Positions 12,296 to 25,600 of a DNA stretch of 64,000 nt are shown here, in pieces. Position 1 is the stretch's first letter, and every line of letters starts with the position of its first letter. The DNA is from Xiphophorus maculatus (Eukaryota; Chordata; Actinopteri; Cyprinodontiformes; Poeciliidae). The translations under genes were made by a program, and so were the position numbers. The stretch is taken from positions 2,982,056 to 3,046,055 of the forward strand of contig NC_036460.1 of assembly GCF_002775205.1 (NCBI RefSeq). Direction: 5' to 3'. The notes under the pieces are model-generated. The model saw only the letters and a program-made list of their open reading frames with translations. It made no database searches and was not told the DNA's origin.

Positions 12296-12563
12296 TGCAT
12301 GAGAAAAATGACTTGTTATAAATGAAATAATCAGCCAGTGGAACTAGAACTGAGTTGCTAGGTAACGGGCTTGGCTTGGCTGGGGTTGCTAGGTAACGGT
12401 GCAGTGGAATATTCTACCAGTCAAACAATATTTAGGGATCACTGACTAAAAGCAAGTTCATTTTTTTGCTTAAAAGTTACTTTTGAGTTAGTTTTGTCTC
12501 ATTTCAAGTGTACTAAGATAGCTAGACTAAAACTACTTTGTAAGATTTTGTGTTTTTGCAGCG
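12296..12563. mobile_element. Foldback-A right part with X-box module
   Basis: The loop has GTTGCTAGGTAAC at 12354-12366 and 12385-12397 (31-bp spacing) around GGGCTTGGCTTGGCTGGG. Right end TTTTGTGTTTTTGCAGCG. Confidence 0.7.
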
Positions 12564-12599
12564 CTGTTTTTCCAATATGATACTATTGATTCTCTCCTT

Positions 12600-12850
12600 A
12601 TGCTGCAAAAACACAAATATTTTTTGTCTAATTTGTATTGCAAGTATATTAGTAAACTAGCTTACAAATAACTTTTCATCAAGATATAGGATCTTGTTTT
12701 AAGTGAATAATTCCTTAATATTGATAAAAACTTACTTCCACTGGGACATAATTTCCCTTAAAGCAAGACATTTCCCTATAAGTCAGATAAGCTGCCAATG
12801 GATTTGCACTAGGAAGTAGGTCAAAAATATGTGAGATTTTCTGTTTTTAA
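12600..12850. mobile_element. Foldback-A, shortened
   Basis: TGCTGCAAAAACACAAATA to TGTGAGATTTTCTGTTTTT, with much of the loop and right arm missing. Confidence 0.6.
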
Positions 12851-13761
12851 TATCAGTAAAAAAATAAACATTTCCAGTTTCAGTTAGAGGTTTTTATTGC
12901 GTGAACTCGAGGTAACAACCTTATTTAAACCCCCAACAGCCCTGCAAGAAATGTAAACAGAAGCTGAGCAAAACATAAACATGAATGCTTTCTATACGCT
13001 CGTCCCATCCCCACCCTGACCGCTCTGCTTCCAAGACACACAGAGCTTTTAATGTGGAAAGGTAAATCGGCAGCAGGTATGCATCGCATTTCTTTTTCCA
13101 CTGACTTAAAGATTCCAGCTCCTCGTTCTGCTGACTGAACCCCTCCGTGTGTCGTGTCAACGCCGGCGGATGGCTAACGCCGATCGCTGGAACACAGACA
13201 TGGGATTTTGTAACAACCCATATCTTGAGCAACCGCTGCAATTTGTGAGTCAGAAACAATTGGACGTAAACGCTGGATTACTTTTGAACTTGTAAATGCA
13301 GTAAAGAAGAGGGTGGAGTCCTTCTTTTTTTAATTCACAATTTATCTTTCGTTTGGCTTTGAAATCTCTGCCCTGCCCCTAAGAAAAACATGTGGTTCAG
13401 ATAAGTGCAACCCCCCCACATACAGATTCCCTGAAGTCAAACACTCATTAGTGAATTACTTGGACAGTTGGGAGGGAGGCAGAGGAGATTGTTGCTATCT
13501 CTGCCAGGATGAAGCAACATTTAAAAGGGTGGAGGAAAAGAATTAGGGTCCGTTTCCTCATTACTGAGAACTTAAAACTTTTACAGATCCTTGCAAAAGT
13601 CTTCATGCTAATAAAACTTTTTCAAATGTTGCCAAAACAACAAACTTCACCGTATTTTATTGGGATTTATTGAAGCAGATATGTGGTTTGAAAAGGATTT
13701 TAAAAGTGAAATAATTGATTCAGACTTTTGTTTGTCTTAAACGGAATCAAATCTAGAAGTA
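12851..13761. other. Intergenic unique DNA
   Basis: No supported frame. 12900-13260 is more GC-balanced than its surroundings and may be regulatory. Confidence 0.35.
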
Positions 13762-13975
13762 CACTGCAAAAACACAAACTCTTAGCAAGTATTTTTGGTC
13801 CATTTTCAAGTGCAAATATCTTAGTACACTTGAAATAAGACAAAATTAACTTACAAATAACTTTTTAGCAACATATACAAGCTTGTTTTAAGTCAATAAT
13901 TCCTGAATATTGATTAAAAAAATAAGTATTAGTTCCACTTTCAGGTTATTTCAGTTATGATATGGGAAAAATTTA
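13762..13975. mobile_element. Foldback-A, left half
   Basis: CACTGCAAAAACACAAACTC after TA (13760-13761); it stops in the loop. Confidence 0.65.
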
Positions 13976-14839
13976 TTTTTATATCACCATTTTTTGGACC
14001 AGTTTTCATAGTGTAAAAAAACTTCATCCAGATTTTAATGTTAGTTTGTTGTCAGTTTGGCAGTGGCTGAGGAGAGGATATTAGGGTTTATGTGTTTATC
14101 ATCTGCATCTCGAGTGCTCTCTACTTGACAGTTTTGTTCCCAATGGCCACAAGTTTGGACACCACTGATTTAAGGGACAGAATACAAAAGCACTCCGCAC
14201 TTTTCAGTATCGTTTTCATAATTCTGTGTTCTCACGCAAAAGTCCCAATAAAATTAATGCAAGTTTGTGGTTCTAACATGACAAAATGTGTAAAAGTTCA
14301 AGGGTCATGAATACTTTGCAACCTACAGTAAAGCCTGTAAGATAATAAATAGTAGAAAGGTCTGGAACAAGCCCATGTAACCAAATCCTCCAGTCTCTCT
14401 GAGACTTCATCATTCACTGGCGCTGGAATGCCACTCACGTTCACCCTGACCTTCATCTGCTTCTTTCTCCGGTTGCTCGTATATCTCCGTTCGAGTTTGT
14501 TTTAACTTTCTCAGGACCCCTCCAAGGCTCATGCATTGCCCCCCACGTGAGGACAGCCCTCCCCGGAGCCTCTCTGCTTGCTCTCCGTGAGCCAAATTTC
14601 CTCTGCCAATCCCCCTCCCACACCGTCTCACCCACTCACTGTCTGCGTTTACCGAGGCTGGAACGCCGGCTCGTTCCCAGTCGGCCTTGTTCTGTTTTCC
14701 TTCCTCCCACCGCCTCCCTCTGCGCTCTATGGCAGGCCGTTATGACATAAAATATGCTGCACTGCGCTTACGTTCTTATGGCGGTGCATTAGGGACATAC
14801 TAGACAGAAGAAAACAGGAGAGGTAAGTTTATGTCAAAC
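13976..14839. other. Intergenic unique DNA
   Basis: The GC-richer part 14380-14760 has pyrimidine runs but no convincing frame. 14728-14820 resembles the outer end of the MITE at 15395 (ATGGCAGGCCGTTATGACAT). Confidence 0.35.
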
Positions 14840-15240
14840 GAGATTAATCTCAGAAATTTTCTAGAAAAAAACTTGAAAATTTCTGGTCTTCAAAGTTGAA
14901 AATTTGAAAGAAATCATAGAAAATTTCAGATAAATCTCAGAAATAAAATTGGGGATTTCAGAGTTTAAAAAGCTGAAAATTTTCTTTAAAAGAAAAAGAC
15001 ACAAAGAAACCTCATTGCTTTTAGATTAATCCAACAATCTAAAGACAATTCCACAATTTTTCTGGAAAAGAAAAATTGGTCTGATTCGTTTCGATTAATC
15101 ACATAAATTTTCTAGGAAAAGGAAGTGGAAGTTTGCAAGAAAAACTCAAGAAATTTCTAGAAAAACCTCAAAAATCTCTAAGTTGGAAAAGTTTACATTT
15201 TTTGACTTTTGAAATGCATATAATTTTAATATCTGGAATG
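14840..15240. repeat. AGAAATTT-rich repeat
   Basis: Many variants of CTCAGAAATTTTCTAGAAAA, as at 7190 and 27655. Confidence 0.45.
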
Positions 15241-15394
15241 AAACTACCACAACAGAGTATTAGGGCCACGCTAAGAATATTAAAAGCATAATAAAAGTAC
15301 GAGAATAAAATCACGATATTTCAAGAATAAAGTCATAGCATTACGATTTTATTCTCATTATTTTGACTTTATTTTCATAATATTATGACTAATA

Positions 15395-15958
15395 TTGTAA
15401 TTCTTCGTTGGTTTTACAAGTAGCCATATATGGCAGGCCGTTTTAATATACAATCAGTTTTGTCGGACTGTCCGTAATTTACGATGCAGTATTAGGGCCA
15501 TACTAAGAAAAAACATTTTTTAAGATAATAAAGTCATAATATAGACCTTCTTCTCATATTATTCCAACTCTATTCTTGTGATACTGTAGCTCTATTTTCA
15601 GAATATTATGATTTTATTCTCATATTGTTTCAACTTTTTTCTCGTAATAATGTGGCTTTCTTTTTGTAATACTATGACTTTATTCTTGCATTATTCACTC
15701 CTTTTCTTGCAAAGCTTTGCCTTTATTCTCATATTAATTTGACTGTAATCTTGTAATTTTATTTTATTTTATTTTCCTGGTGTGGCCCTAATATTCTGTC
15801 ATAATTATGTTATTCAGATAAATTACTTTCATTTTGGTCTCTAAAATACCAAAAAAAAAAAAAAACGTTGTAAATTACGGATAGCTAGACAAAACCAATT
15901 TTATGTTCAAACAGCCTGCCATACAATGGCTACTAGTAAAACCATGGCAGAATTACAA
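15395..15958. mobile_element. Family-C MITE with extended inverted ends
   Basis: Left TTGTAATTCT..TGGTTTTACAAGTAGCCAT matches the inverse of the right end (ATGGCTACTAGTAAAACCAT..AGAATTACAA). Pairing continues through TGGCAGGC and CCGTAATTTA for about 90 bp. Inside lie AGTATTAGGGCCATACTAAG and its inverse, then a GACTTTATTCTC-type array. A related left end precedes it at 15249. Confidence 0.65.
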
Positions 15959-16616
15959 GCTGCACGGCTCAGAAAGAGTGACGAGTCAGGGGGTCACTCG
16001 CAGCGAGAGAAAGTGGACTTGCTCTCTGGGGTAAGCTTTCATACGACAGGTCTCGTAGTGAGTCACTCCAGTTTTCGCTGTTTACACAGTGACATCTCAC
16101 TGGTGAGTCACTGGACGAGACTGGACTGGACAGCATCCTCTGTGACACACACACACACACTCCTCTGGAGTGTGTTTCATCATTTGAACTTCTAACCCTA
16201 ATCACAAAAATATACCAAAACCACAAAACCCCAAATCTGCAGAAGGCATGTCTGGATGCCTTCCAGCCACAGAATGTTTGACAACAATATCTGAGGGCTA
16301 AGAAATAAGAAGCAGCTTTTCAAGGCTGAATGTGTTTCTTCTTAAGGTTGCGTGATGTTTTTGCAAACCAGTAATGAGAGGCTGGATGTGCGTCAGATGC
16401 CATGGTTGGGTGAGTAAAGTCGTGCACCTGTGCCACGGTCACGTTCTGGTTTCATTTGTGGCCGTCGCTTACGGCGGGAAATTTCCACGCAAACGTCTTA
16501 CAACCTTGAAGGTTTTTAAAAGACGAACAAAGTGAAACTGAGACCCGGTGTGACATGAAACACAATATTTAGTAGCGAAAATCTGTGGCTCTTGGCCTGA
16601 TTTTATGCGGTTAGTC
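15959..16616. other. Intergenic, no gene recognised
   Basis: Contains GAGTCACT repeats (16060-16115) and a short CA run. No supported gene. Confidence 0.35.
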
Positions 16617-16863
16617 CAGGGGTGTCCAAACTTTTTGCCACACGGGCCAAAAATGTTCAGGCGAAAGCAGTGCCAGGCCGAGAAAATAGAAATGAACCAA
16701 AATCCATCCATCCATCCATTTTCTGTTCACCTTTTGTCCCTAATGGGGTCGGGAGGGGTGCTGGCGCCTATCTCCAGCTACATTCCAGGCGGGAGGCGGG
16801 GTTCACCCTGGACAGGTCGCCAGTCTGTCGCAGGGCAACACAAAGACATACAGGACAAACAAC

Positions 16864-16900
<37 letters not shown>

Positions 16901-18482
16901 ATCTCTAGGGAGAATTTAGATAGACCAATTAACCTAACAGTCATGTTTTTGGACTGTGGGAGGAAGCCGGAGTACCCGGAGAGAACCCACACATGCACAG
17001 GGAGAACATGCAAACTCCATGCAGAAAGACCCCGGCCGGGAATCGAACCCAGGACCTTCTTGCTGCAAGGCAACAGTGCTACCAACTGCGCCACTGTGCA
17101 GCCCCTGAACCAAAATCATACAAATAAATTCGTCTAACTTTATTTATTTATTTTTTTTAGGAAATGGATTTTATTCATAGTAGAGCCAAACAGAAAAAGA
17201 TTTTTCTGTATCAAAAGAAAGAAATTTAGTTTTTTATTCTTGGTTATAAGAACAGAATTTTTGAGAAGCTTTAATAATTTCAATAAAAGCAGATTTGGGT
17301 GCTGCAAAGTCACTTCTTATTATAAAAATTATAATTGTTTTTGTAATGGAAATTGTATCGGTAATAATTTTACACAGATCAACCATCAACTGGACATGCC
17401 ACATTTGTATCATTCTTAAGCTACAGTTTGGAGCCACAAAAGAAATCAGTCCAAGGCCCACAAATGGCCCCCGGGCCACACTTTGGACACAGGCTAACCC
17501 GTCTGCAGTATAGGATTATGGTTATGGGTGCCAAAAATCCAGGGGCGCCATATAAGAGGCAGGCAAGAAAAAAAAGTAACTTTAACTATTCTTTTAGTTT
17601 TCTAACATGAACGATTTTACACTAACTTAGCAAAGAATATTAAATATTATTTTTAATAATATTCATATTGAATTTAGCTTCCCTCCTTCTTTTCCACTAA
17701 ATGGTTGGTTCCTTCCAACTAAGCTAATGCTATAACTTAAAATTTAAGTTGCTGCAGCTAGTTAGTTAATAAGGTGACAGTGGTTTGTACAGATAAATTA
17801 ATTAATATAATCATAAAATGGAAATAGGGAGAGAATAATTGAGAAGCACTGGTCTAGCTGCTTCCAATTGTGGTTTATTTGTTTGGTTTTATATTTCTTT
17901 GTTGCTCAGTAGATGTAATTAAAATTTCCAAACCTTTTCTATGTGTCCCATCACTATTTTATGCTGTTAGCCAAATAAAATCTCACCTATTGCTCCAAAG
18001 AGATGCAGATTGAGACTTTTGATTTGTAATCAAAGTAAAATGATAATTTCCCTACCATTGAACATATTAAGTACAACACAAAGTAATTGTCATTTTATAA
18101 CCAAGCTTTTATAATCAGGAGACTTTAATTGAAAAGTACTTTCTAATTTATTAAACGTGGCTAAATATAGCAAGCATTTTGAAAAAAGGAACCAAATCCT
18201 GTTTTATACTGCTGATAAACTTGTTCAAATTGAGAACTAGATGCCTTTCTTTTATCACACCAAATGTACAAAATCATTTTGGATCTAAACGGATAACATC
18301 CTTTAAAAAAAACAAACATAAAATACAATCTGAACTGAAATTTGTTGCTGAAAAGGTGCTATATAAATAAAACTTCTCCTTCTACAATCAGACAACTTTA
18401 TTTACTCAATTTTATTTTTATTTTCTTGGCCTGCTAATACTTGTCGATCTTGCAAAGTTTGGACACCCGACACCCCTGTTCT
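16617..18482. mobile_element. hAT-like element or cluster with a nested SINE
   Basis: Left end CCAGGGGTGTCCAAAC (16617) and a candidate right end AAAGTTTGGACACCCGACACCCCTG (to about 18480). An alternative right end, GGGCCACACTTTGGACACA, is at 17475-17493. No transposase frame was recognised. Boundaries are uncertain. Confidence 0.45.
16705..17105 (-). mobile_element. tRNA-derived SINE nested in the hAT-like element
   Basis: The minus strand opens with a tRNA-like head, CAGTGGCGCAGTTGGTAGC (A box) and GGTTCGATTCC (B box). The body includes a CA microsatellite (about 16869-16899), and the tail is (GGAT)n. A perfect 12-bp target duplication TGAACCAAAATC flanks it at 16693-16704 and 17106-17117. 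Confidence 0.85.
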
Positions 18483-19620
18483 AGAATATACTTGGAGAAA
18501 ATCAAAGGTGTAATTCCAGACATGCCTGTTCATAATTCACTTCAGCTCATAATCGGCTGCTAATGATGAACACGTAACATTTAATAGTATGTGTCATTGC
18601 CTTTATCTTTTCCTAGTAACTTACCATGAATGCAGTTTACTTTATAAGGATGACTAAAAGCTTAAACAGCTTGGCTACACGGGTATTTCCAGGGACTTTG
18701 TTAGGCTATAAATAATCGCCTTACGCCTTTATAGTGGGGTGTATACTGACCCCTGGTGGTTGAAAAATGTTTTTTCAAATGGAAAATAATTGAGCAAATT
18801 TGTTGCTTTGTTGAGCAAATTTAACCCAACACATTTGTTTTTCTTCTTGAATTAGGTCTTTGTATGAATAAACAGAAAATGTTTTTAAAAATGTAACGTA
18901 AACAGATACAGACTTACACAAGCATATCACTAATAGTAAAAAATAAAGTAAAGGATGTAGAACTGCAAACAATATCTGTGATAATCTGCAGCATTGTTTT
19001 GTCATCCTTGTGTTGATGTTTTTATTATTTATTTGTTTCCATTGGTAATCATTTAATTTAGGACTTACATAACTATAAATAATATGTTTTGGCGAAGATT
19101 TCTCCTGTTGTAGTTATTTTTTTTTTGTATAATAATGTACTATGAAGATTTGTGTTCTGTTTCGACCTTAATATTTACAGTTTCTGTCAGAAGTTTGTCA
19201 TCAATTTATCATCCAGTGGTGGTTTTTGAACTATTTGGGCAGCGGTTAGAAAATTAATGTTTACTTATGATTTTGAAGACATTCATTAAATACTATTTTT
19301 GTCATTTAGCAAATAGAAATAATTTTGTTAATTCCAACTGACCTAAAACATAAGTTTGGTCTTATTTAAGTGGGGCAAAAAGGTGTTTGTTACTTTTTAT
19401 TCGGTGCCTTCTGTAACCAACAGTACCTTTTATTTACAGTTGAATTTGTTTTATTTACGCAGCTTTTCCATATACACGTTTGTATTAATAAAAGTGTCCT
19501 GCCCACATTTTATAACTTTCTTTTTTTACAGCTGAGAAAGTTTAGATCACACGGGAAAAAAATAGAAACAAACGCCTTCGTTTACGACCTTTGCGACCAT
19601 CGGAATACGGCAGTGAGAAG
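18483..19620. other. DNA upstream of ppp5c
   Basis: AT-rich, no gene seen. It contains the CTCF-like motif listed separately; the last 120 bp become richer in CpG and are the likely ppp5c core promoter and 5' UTR. Confidence 0.4.
18746..18759 (-). promoter_or_regulatory. CTCF-like motif upstream of ppp5c
   Basis: CTGACCCCTGGTGG is the reverse complement of a 13/14 match to the CTCF core. It lies about 865 bp upstream of the ppp5c ATG. Confidence 0.35.
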
Positions 19621-19631
19621 AAGATGGCGGA
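19621..19631 (+). promoter_or_regulatory. YY1-type motif over the ppp5c start codon
   Basis: AAGATGGCGGA spans the ATG. This matches the YY1 motif (AAGATGGCGGC) often found downstream of TATA-less housekeeping promoters, where it can overlap the start codon. It also provides the purine at -3. No TATA box is seen just upstream. Confidence 0.5.
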
Positions 19632-22600
19632 GGTAACAAATGAAGCAGAGCTACTCAAGGAGAAGGCAAATAAGTTCTTCAAAGGTAAATCACAGGACCT
19701 GTCAAGTCTGGGATTTATTACAGGAGATTCCCACCGACTACCACGTCACAATTATTTATTTTTCTGCTCTAATTTTACGTCATTTCCCCTCAATCGCAGC
19801 AGGGTTCAGATGTTACGCAGAGCTAACGCTCACTTTAAACTCCATTCATTCGAACAGCGGTTAGCCGTTAGCTCCGTAGCTGTCAGCGTGTTCTGGTGAA
19901 ACACGCCGCAACCGGGTCAGATTTAGAGCCTGAAGGGAAGTGATGCTCGCCTCTGACTTGGGGTTTGGAGCAGTGAATGGAGGCAGCGTTGCGGGGTTCA
20001 GTTGCGTATACAGGGAGACAAAAAGGTAGAACTGCTAGAATGTTCTGGTAGCGTGTTTATAAAGCGGGGGATTGCCGAGCCTTCCTAACTTCTTGCCAGT
20101 ACTCTCTTGTCAATGAAGCATTGTTATTTTCTTAAAATGTAAGCTTTAATTAGGCTAATTTGTCATTAATACACTGTAGTAGAGAGAATGTCAGTGTGGA
20201 CATTGCTTCTAAGTCATAGATTTCTGATTTCCTGATTATCAGAGTTGGTTTTTGCTCTTTAACTTGCTTATAAAGTGGCTTCTTTGACTAACAAAACAAG
20301 TCAAAGTCCTACACTTAATCCTTGAACTGCTGACACTTTTCTGCAACTTTACTTAAAAACATAGTTGGGTAATAATTAGTGACATTTACCTGAATAAAAA
20401 AGTACTAATATGAGTGGATTTACTACCATGTTTTACTTCAGTAACATTGTATCGCTGCTCTTACTTTAGTAACATTTCTAAACACTTTACCCACTGTGAG
20501 TAACTCCTCTGAATGAAAAACAAATATGTTTGAACCAGACAAAAGCATACAATTAATATTAAAGTTTATGCTATTTTCTATCTGCTCAGCCATGTGAAAG
20601 TCAATAAGGTACAGTTTACATATTGTCATAAAAAGTACTTTATCCTGTTATAACACACACATATATATAAAATCTACTAGAGAATATGGTTTCGTAAGTG
20701 TTATGCAAAAGAAAAATTATTTCATTTGGAAAAGTATATTGCACATGACCTACTTCAGTTATGAGTCACCTTTTTTTTTTTTTTTTTTTTTTTACAAAAT
20801 ACTTGAGCATTTTATTAGAGGAATACATTTTACTTGGGTAAAAAAATCTATGTGCTAGGTTTTCTGCTGCTTTGTACCAGTTTATATCATGATTTAGAGC
20901 AGTAATTCTTCATGTTTAAAGTCTTTCATTTGACTTTGGACTGATTATAATTCCTCATCACCAGCTTGAGTGTTTTTGTTTTTAACTTAATCAACCTCCA
21001 GAGTAACTTTAACTCAAAAGATCACCCTAACACACACAAAAACGCTGTTCAGTGGGTAGAGAATCCAGAAGTTTTACTCAAGTAAAAGTAAAAAGTACAG
21101 AGTAGTAAAAATACTCCTAAAAGTAAATTTTTTTCAAAAAAGTTACTCAAGTTAATGCAGTTGAGTAAATGTAGCTAGTTACTAACCCATCTCTGCAATT
21201 ATTTCATTGCAAACAATCTTTTGTTGTTTGAATATTGCACACACTGATATTGCATTGCTGGCATATTTGTTATGTATCCATTGAAAACAACCCACTACTA
21301 CATTTACATCAGACTTTTAAGAGATCCCATCACAATTTCATTCTGTTTTGAAGCTAATATTGGCTGTGTTTACCATGAACAACATTTTTTTCTCTCATTG
21401 TTTATCTAACCAACATTACGATTCCTGTTTTTTCCAGAAAAAGACTATGAAAATGCTATCAAGTACTACTCAGAGGCCCTGGAGCTCAATCCATCCAACG
21501 CCATCTACTACAGCAACCGCAGCTTGGCGTACCTGCGTACGGAGTGTTATGGCTACGCCCTGGCAGACGCTACGAAGGCCCTGGAGGTGGACAAGAACTA
21601 CATAAAGGGATATTACCGCCGCGCCACCTCCAACATGGCGCTGGGCAAATTCAAAGCTGCACTTAAGGACTACGAAACGGTAAGAAACTAAACATTATTA
21701 TTATGTTAAGGTCCCAGACGTTATTGTGAGAAATGATAATATTGTTGTTTTGAGACCATTTCAATAATGTAATGGAATAATTCAAGAACACATTCTCAAA
21801 TATCAGTAAATATTATCTCCTAATGAACATTTAACACCGGAGACATTTAACATTTTTAAAATAAAGAAACAGAACAGCAAATAAAAGGAATTATGAAGTC
21901 AAAGTTGGCTTTCAACAAAAGGGATAAACACTGAAGACTTTTGTCCTTTTGGCAGAAAAAGAGAAAAGCAGTAAATCATGGAAATTATTGAACTTGTCAA
22001 TGTAAATAAAAATGTAAATAAATCAATATAATTGATTTATTCCAGCAGGGCTAAGGTTTGTACACAATAACAGATTTCGACTGACGATAAATTGTCCCAG
22101 AAATATTATTGTTGCGTAAATAATCATATTTTTGCTTTGAGGCCATTTTCAAGTAATATAATGGTAATAATGCCATAATAATGCAAGAACATGTTTTCGT
22201 AGTTCAATAAACTTCAAATTCTAGCAAACATTTAACACTGGAACTGCAAGACGTTTTAAATATTGAAAATAAATAAATAAAACAACTGAAAAAGCAAAAT
22301 TAGTTGAGACGAAAACACCAGGTTGAAGACTTTTATCATCAGGTTTTTGTAGAGAAAGAGAATAATGATGAATAATGCAAATACAAATGTTTGAGTTTGT
22401 TTTAATTTACCTTGCCATTAATTGATTTATTGCTTATTGTGGCAGGCATATCTTTAAATCTATAGGATATGTATTTTTACTCACTATTAGGATCTTATTT
22501 TGTTTTCAGTGATAGGTTCAGGTTTGCTGTAATAGATTGAAACACAAATTTTATACAAAGACCTCAGTAAATAGAAGATACATTTTTTAACACTAATTTT

Positions 22601-25600
22601 ATTTATTAAAACAAAAACTTAACAAACCAACTAATTTTTAATGAAAGTTTTAATTTTCATTAAAAACTTTTTAATGAAAGTTTTACATTGCTGTGGAGGA
22701 ATTTCGACCCACTCTGCTTCGCAAAGTTATTCTGATTCAGCCACATTGAACAGCCTGTTTGTGGCCACACCACAGAATCTCTATCGGATGTAAATCCAGA
22801 CTTTGACTACACCACTCCCGAAGCTTTATACCTTTGAGCCCCTCAGAGCTGGGCTTGTTGACGTGCTTCATGAGTTTATGGTTGACAATCATGTATGCCA
22901 ATGCACAGCTTCAGTTATTACAGCTAGACTCAGACCTGAACATTCAGAGACACAAAGAGACAGTTACAAAAGTCAGCCTTCTGTCACCTGAAGAAGACTT
23001 TTAGGATTAAGGGAGTATGGTCTAGAAAAACTCATCCGTGCATTTCTGAAATCCCTACAGCTCAGAGAATAGACTTTAAAATACTGTTGCCAGTTAATAA
23101 ATAACTGAACGGTTTAGCATCACAATGCATTAAAGATCTGCTGTTGCTGTATCAACCTTCCAGACCTCTCAGGTCTTCTAGTCCTAGGTCTGCTCTGCAT
23201 CCAGAACCAGAACCAAACATGGAAAAGCAGCATTCTGCTTCTATGAACCACAAATCTGGAGCAAACTCCCAGAAAACTGCAAAACAGCCGAAACACTGAG
23301 TTCCTTTAAATCCAGACTGAAAACCCACCTGTTTAGAGTTGCTTTTGAACCAAAATAAATAAAAGATTTACCAACTTATTCGATGTGTATGGATGATTTT
23401 GATGATGGCACTCGTCAAAATGTAATAATTGTCACAATTGTTGAATGTTTTGATTTTATGATTGATTATTCTTGTGTTTTTATGATGTAATGCACTTAAA
23501 ACTGCTTTGTTGCTGAAATAAACTTGATTAACTGATTGATTGAACTTCCAGAGAACTGCAAAAAAGCCAAAACAGAGTTCCTTTAAATTAACTGAAATTG
23601 AGATCAATGAGAGAAATCCAAAACTGCACTCTGAGGGGAGATGAGAATTGAATGGAATTGCATATGAAGGCAACCGCCAACCTAAAACAAGTTAATAATG
23701 GAAAATGATAAATATTTGATATAATTTCCCTGTTTTAATGACAGGTAGTGAGGGTTCGACCGAATGACAAGGATGCAAGAATGAAGTACCAAGAATGCAA
23801 CAAGATTGTGAAGCAGAAGGCGTTCGAGAGAGCCATCGCAAGTGATGACAAAAAGAAATCAGTCGTTGACTCTCTGGACATAGAAAGCATGAGTAAGTTT
23901 TCAGTCCCGAAATGCGAAATGGATCCAACATTTAAAATGATGAACAAGTCAGTCAAAGCTGATTTTACTCCTGCAGCCATCGAGGACGACTATGTAGGGC
24001 CCAAACTGGAAGATGGGAAGGTGACGTTGCAGTTCATGAAAGACATGATGGATTGGTTCAAAGATCAGAAGAAGCTGCATAGAAAATGTGCTTATCAGGT
24101 AAACGCACTCGTTCACTGATACCAAACAGCGCTCAGCCTGGATTTAACTCATCCCCCTCACCTTCACTGTATTCCTACAGATTTTAATACAAGTAAAGGA
24201 TGTTCTCTCAAAGCTACCAAGTCTGGTTGAAATCACAATAAAAGAGGTAAGATTAGGCTGATTTAACTTCACAGGGAGCATAGAGGATTAGGGCCACTAA
24301 AAAGATTTACTTTAATCTCAGAATTCTGACTTTTTTCTCAAATGTTTAAATTTAATCTGACTTGAATCTCAGAATTTGGGCTTTAACCTCAGATTTCTGT
24401 CTTTTTTCCAGAATTCTGAATTTGTTTCTCAGAATTCTGATTTTAATCTCAGAATTTGAACTTTAATCCTATAATTCTGACATTAATCTCATAATCTTGA
24501 GTTTATTCACATAATTCTGACTTGAATCTCAGAATTTCAACATGGAGTAAGAGAGAAGTTTGAAGTCACAATTCTGAGAAGAAAGTAACAGTTCTAAGAT
24601 TTGAGACACAATTCTGAGAAAAAAGTCAAACTTCTTTTTGGTAGTGACCCTAATCCTCCTCCTTAGTCGTGTGTTATTTGGTGTCTACATAATATTTTGC
24701 TTTTCCACCAACAGACAGACAAACTAACGATTTGTGGGGACACCCACGGTCAGTACTATGACCTCCTCAACATCTTTGAGTTGAACGGTTTACCCTCAGA
24801 GGCCAACCCTTACGTATCCTTTCCTTTTTTTAAAAAAAAAGAAAACCACAAACACGTCATGTTTTCTATTCATACCCTGTACAGTCGTTTTTCCTGGTTT
24901 GATCTATTTTAGTCGAAAATGCGTCAGGAGCCTCAGTTGTTGTGCGTCACTGACCTTAACCACAGCTTCCAGCTCTTCAATGGCGACTTTGTGGACCGAG
25001 GCTCCTTCTCCGTTGAGGTCATTCTCACCCTGTTTGGCTTCAAGCTGCTCTACCCAGACCACTTCCACTTGCTCCGAGGTGACAGCAGCTGCAGTAACAA
25101 CTCAGCCGCTTTAATGGCTGCGTCCAATATTCAAGTGTTTAAAGCAGCATTTTTCAAACTTTTTCAGGCTAAGAACCACTTAACCCATTTAGCAAACAAT
25201 CACAGACCACCTAACTTGAAATTGCAATAACACAGCATGATAATATGTACAACCTGAAATGAAAATATTAGCCTCTTAACTCCCTTATTGTTGTTTTCTT
25301 TATTCATCAATGCTCTACTGGCCACAGCAAAGCAATGAACACGTTCATTTGGTGCATTTTAAGTTGTTTACAGATTCTGAAAGTGTGGATCCTAAAAACA
25401 TTAATAACATTTTAGGGCTATTTGTAATTTAGAAGCACATTAGAAGTAACATATAATCGAGTTGCTCTGCCAGAAACAAAAAAAACTCTTCTGTACTATT
25501 AAATATGAAATAATCCACCCATTTGTATCAATTGTATTTATCTGTCGTATTTAATTAATTTAATTGAAGTATTTTAGTTAATAAAATAACAATAGCTGTT

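Noticed and set aside
15926-16195. Frame beginning MATSKTMAELQAARL
   Set aside because: Its start lies in the terminal inverted repeat of a MITE, and no family match or splice context supports a gene.
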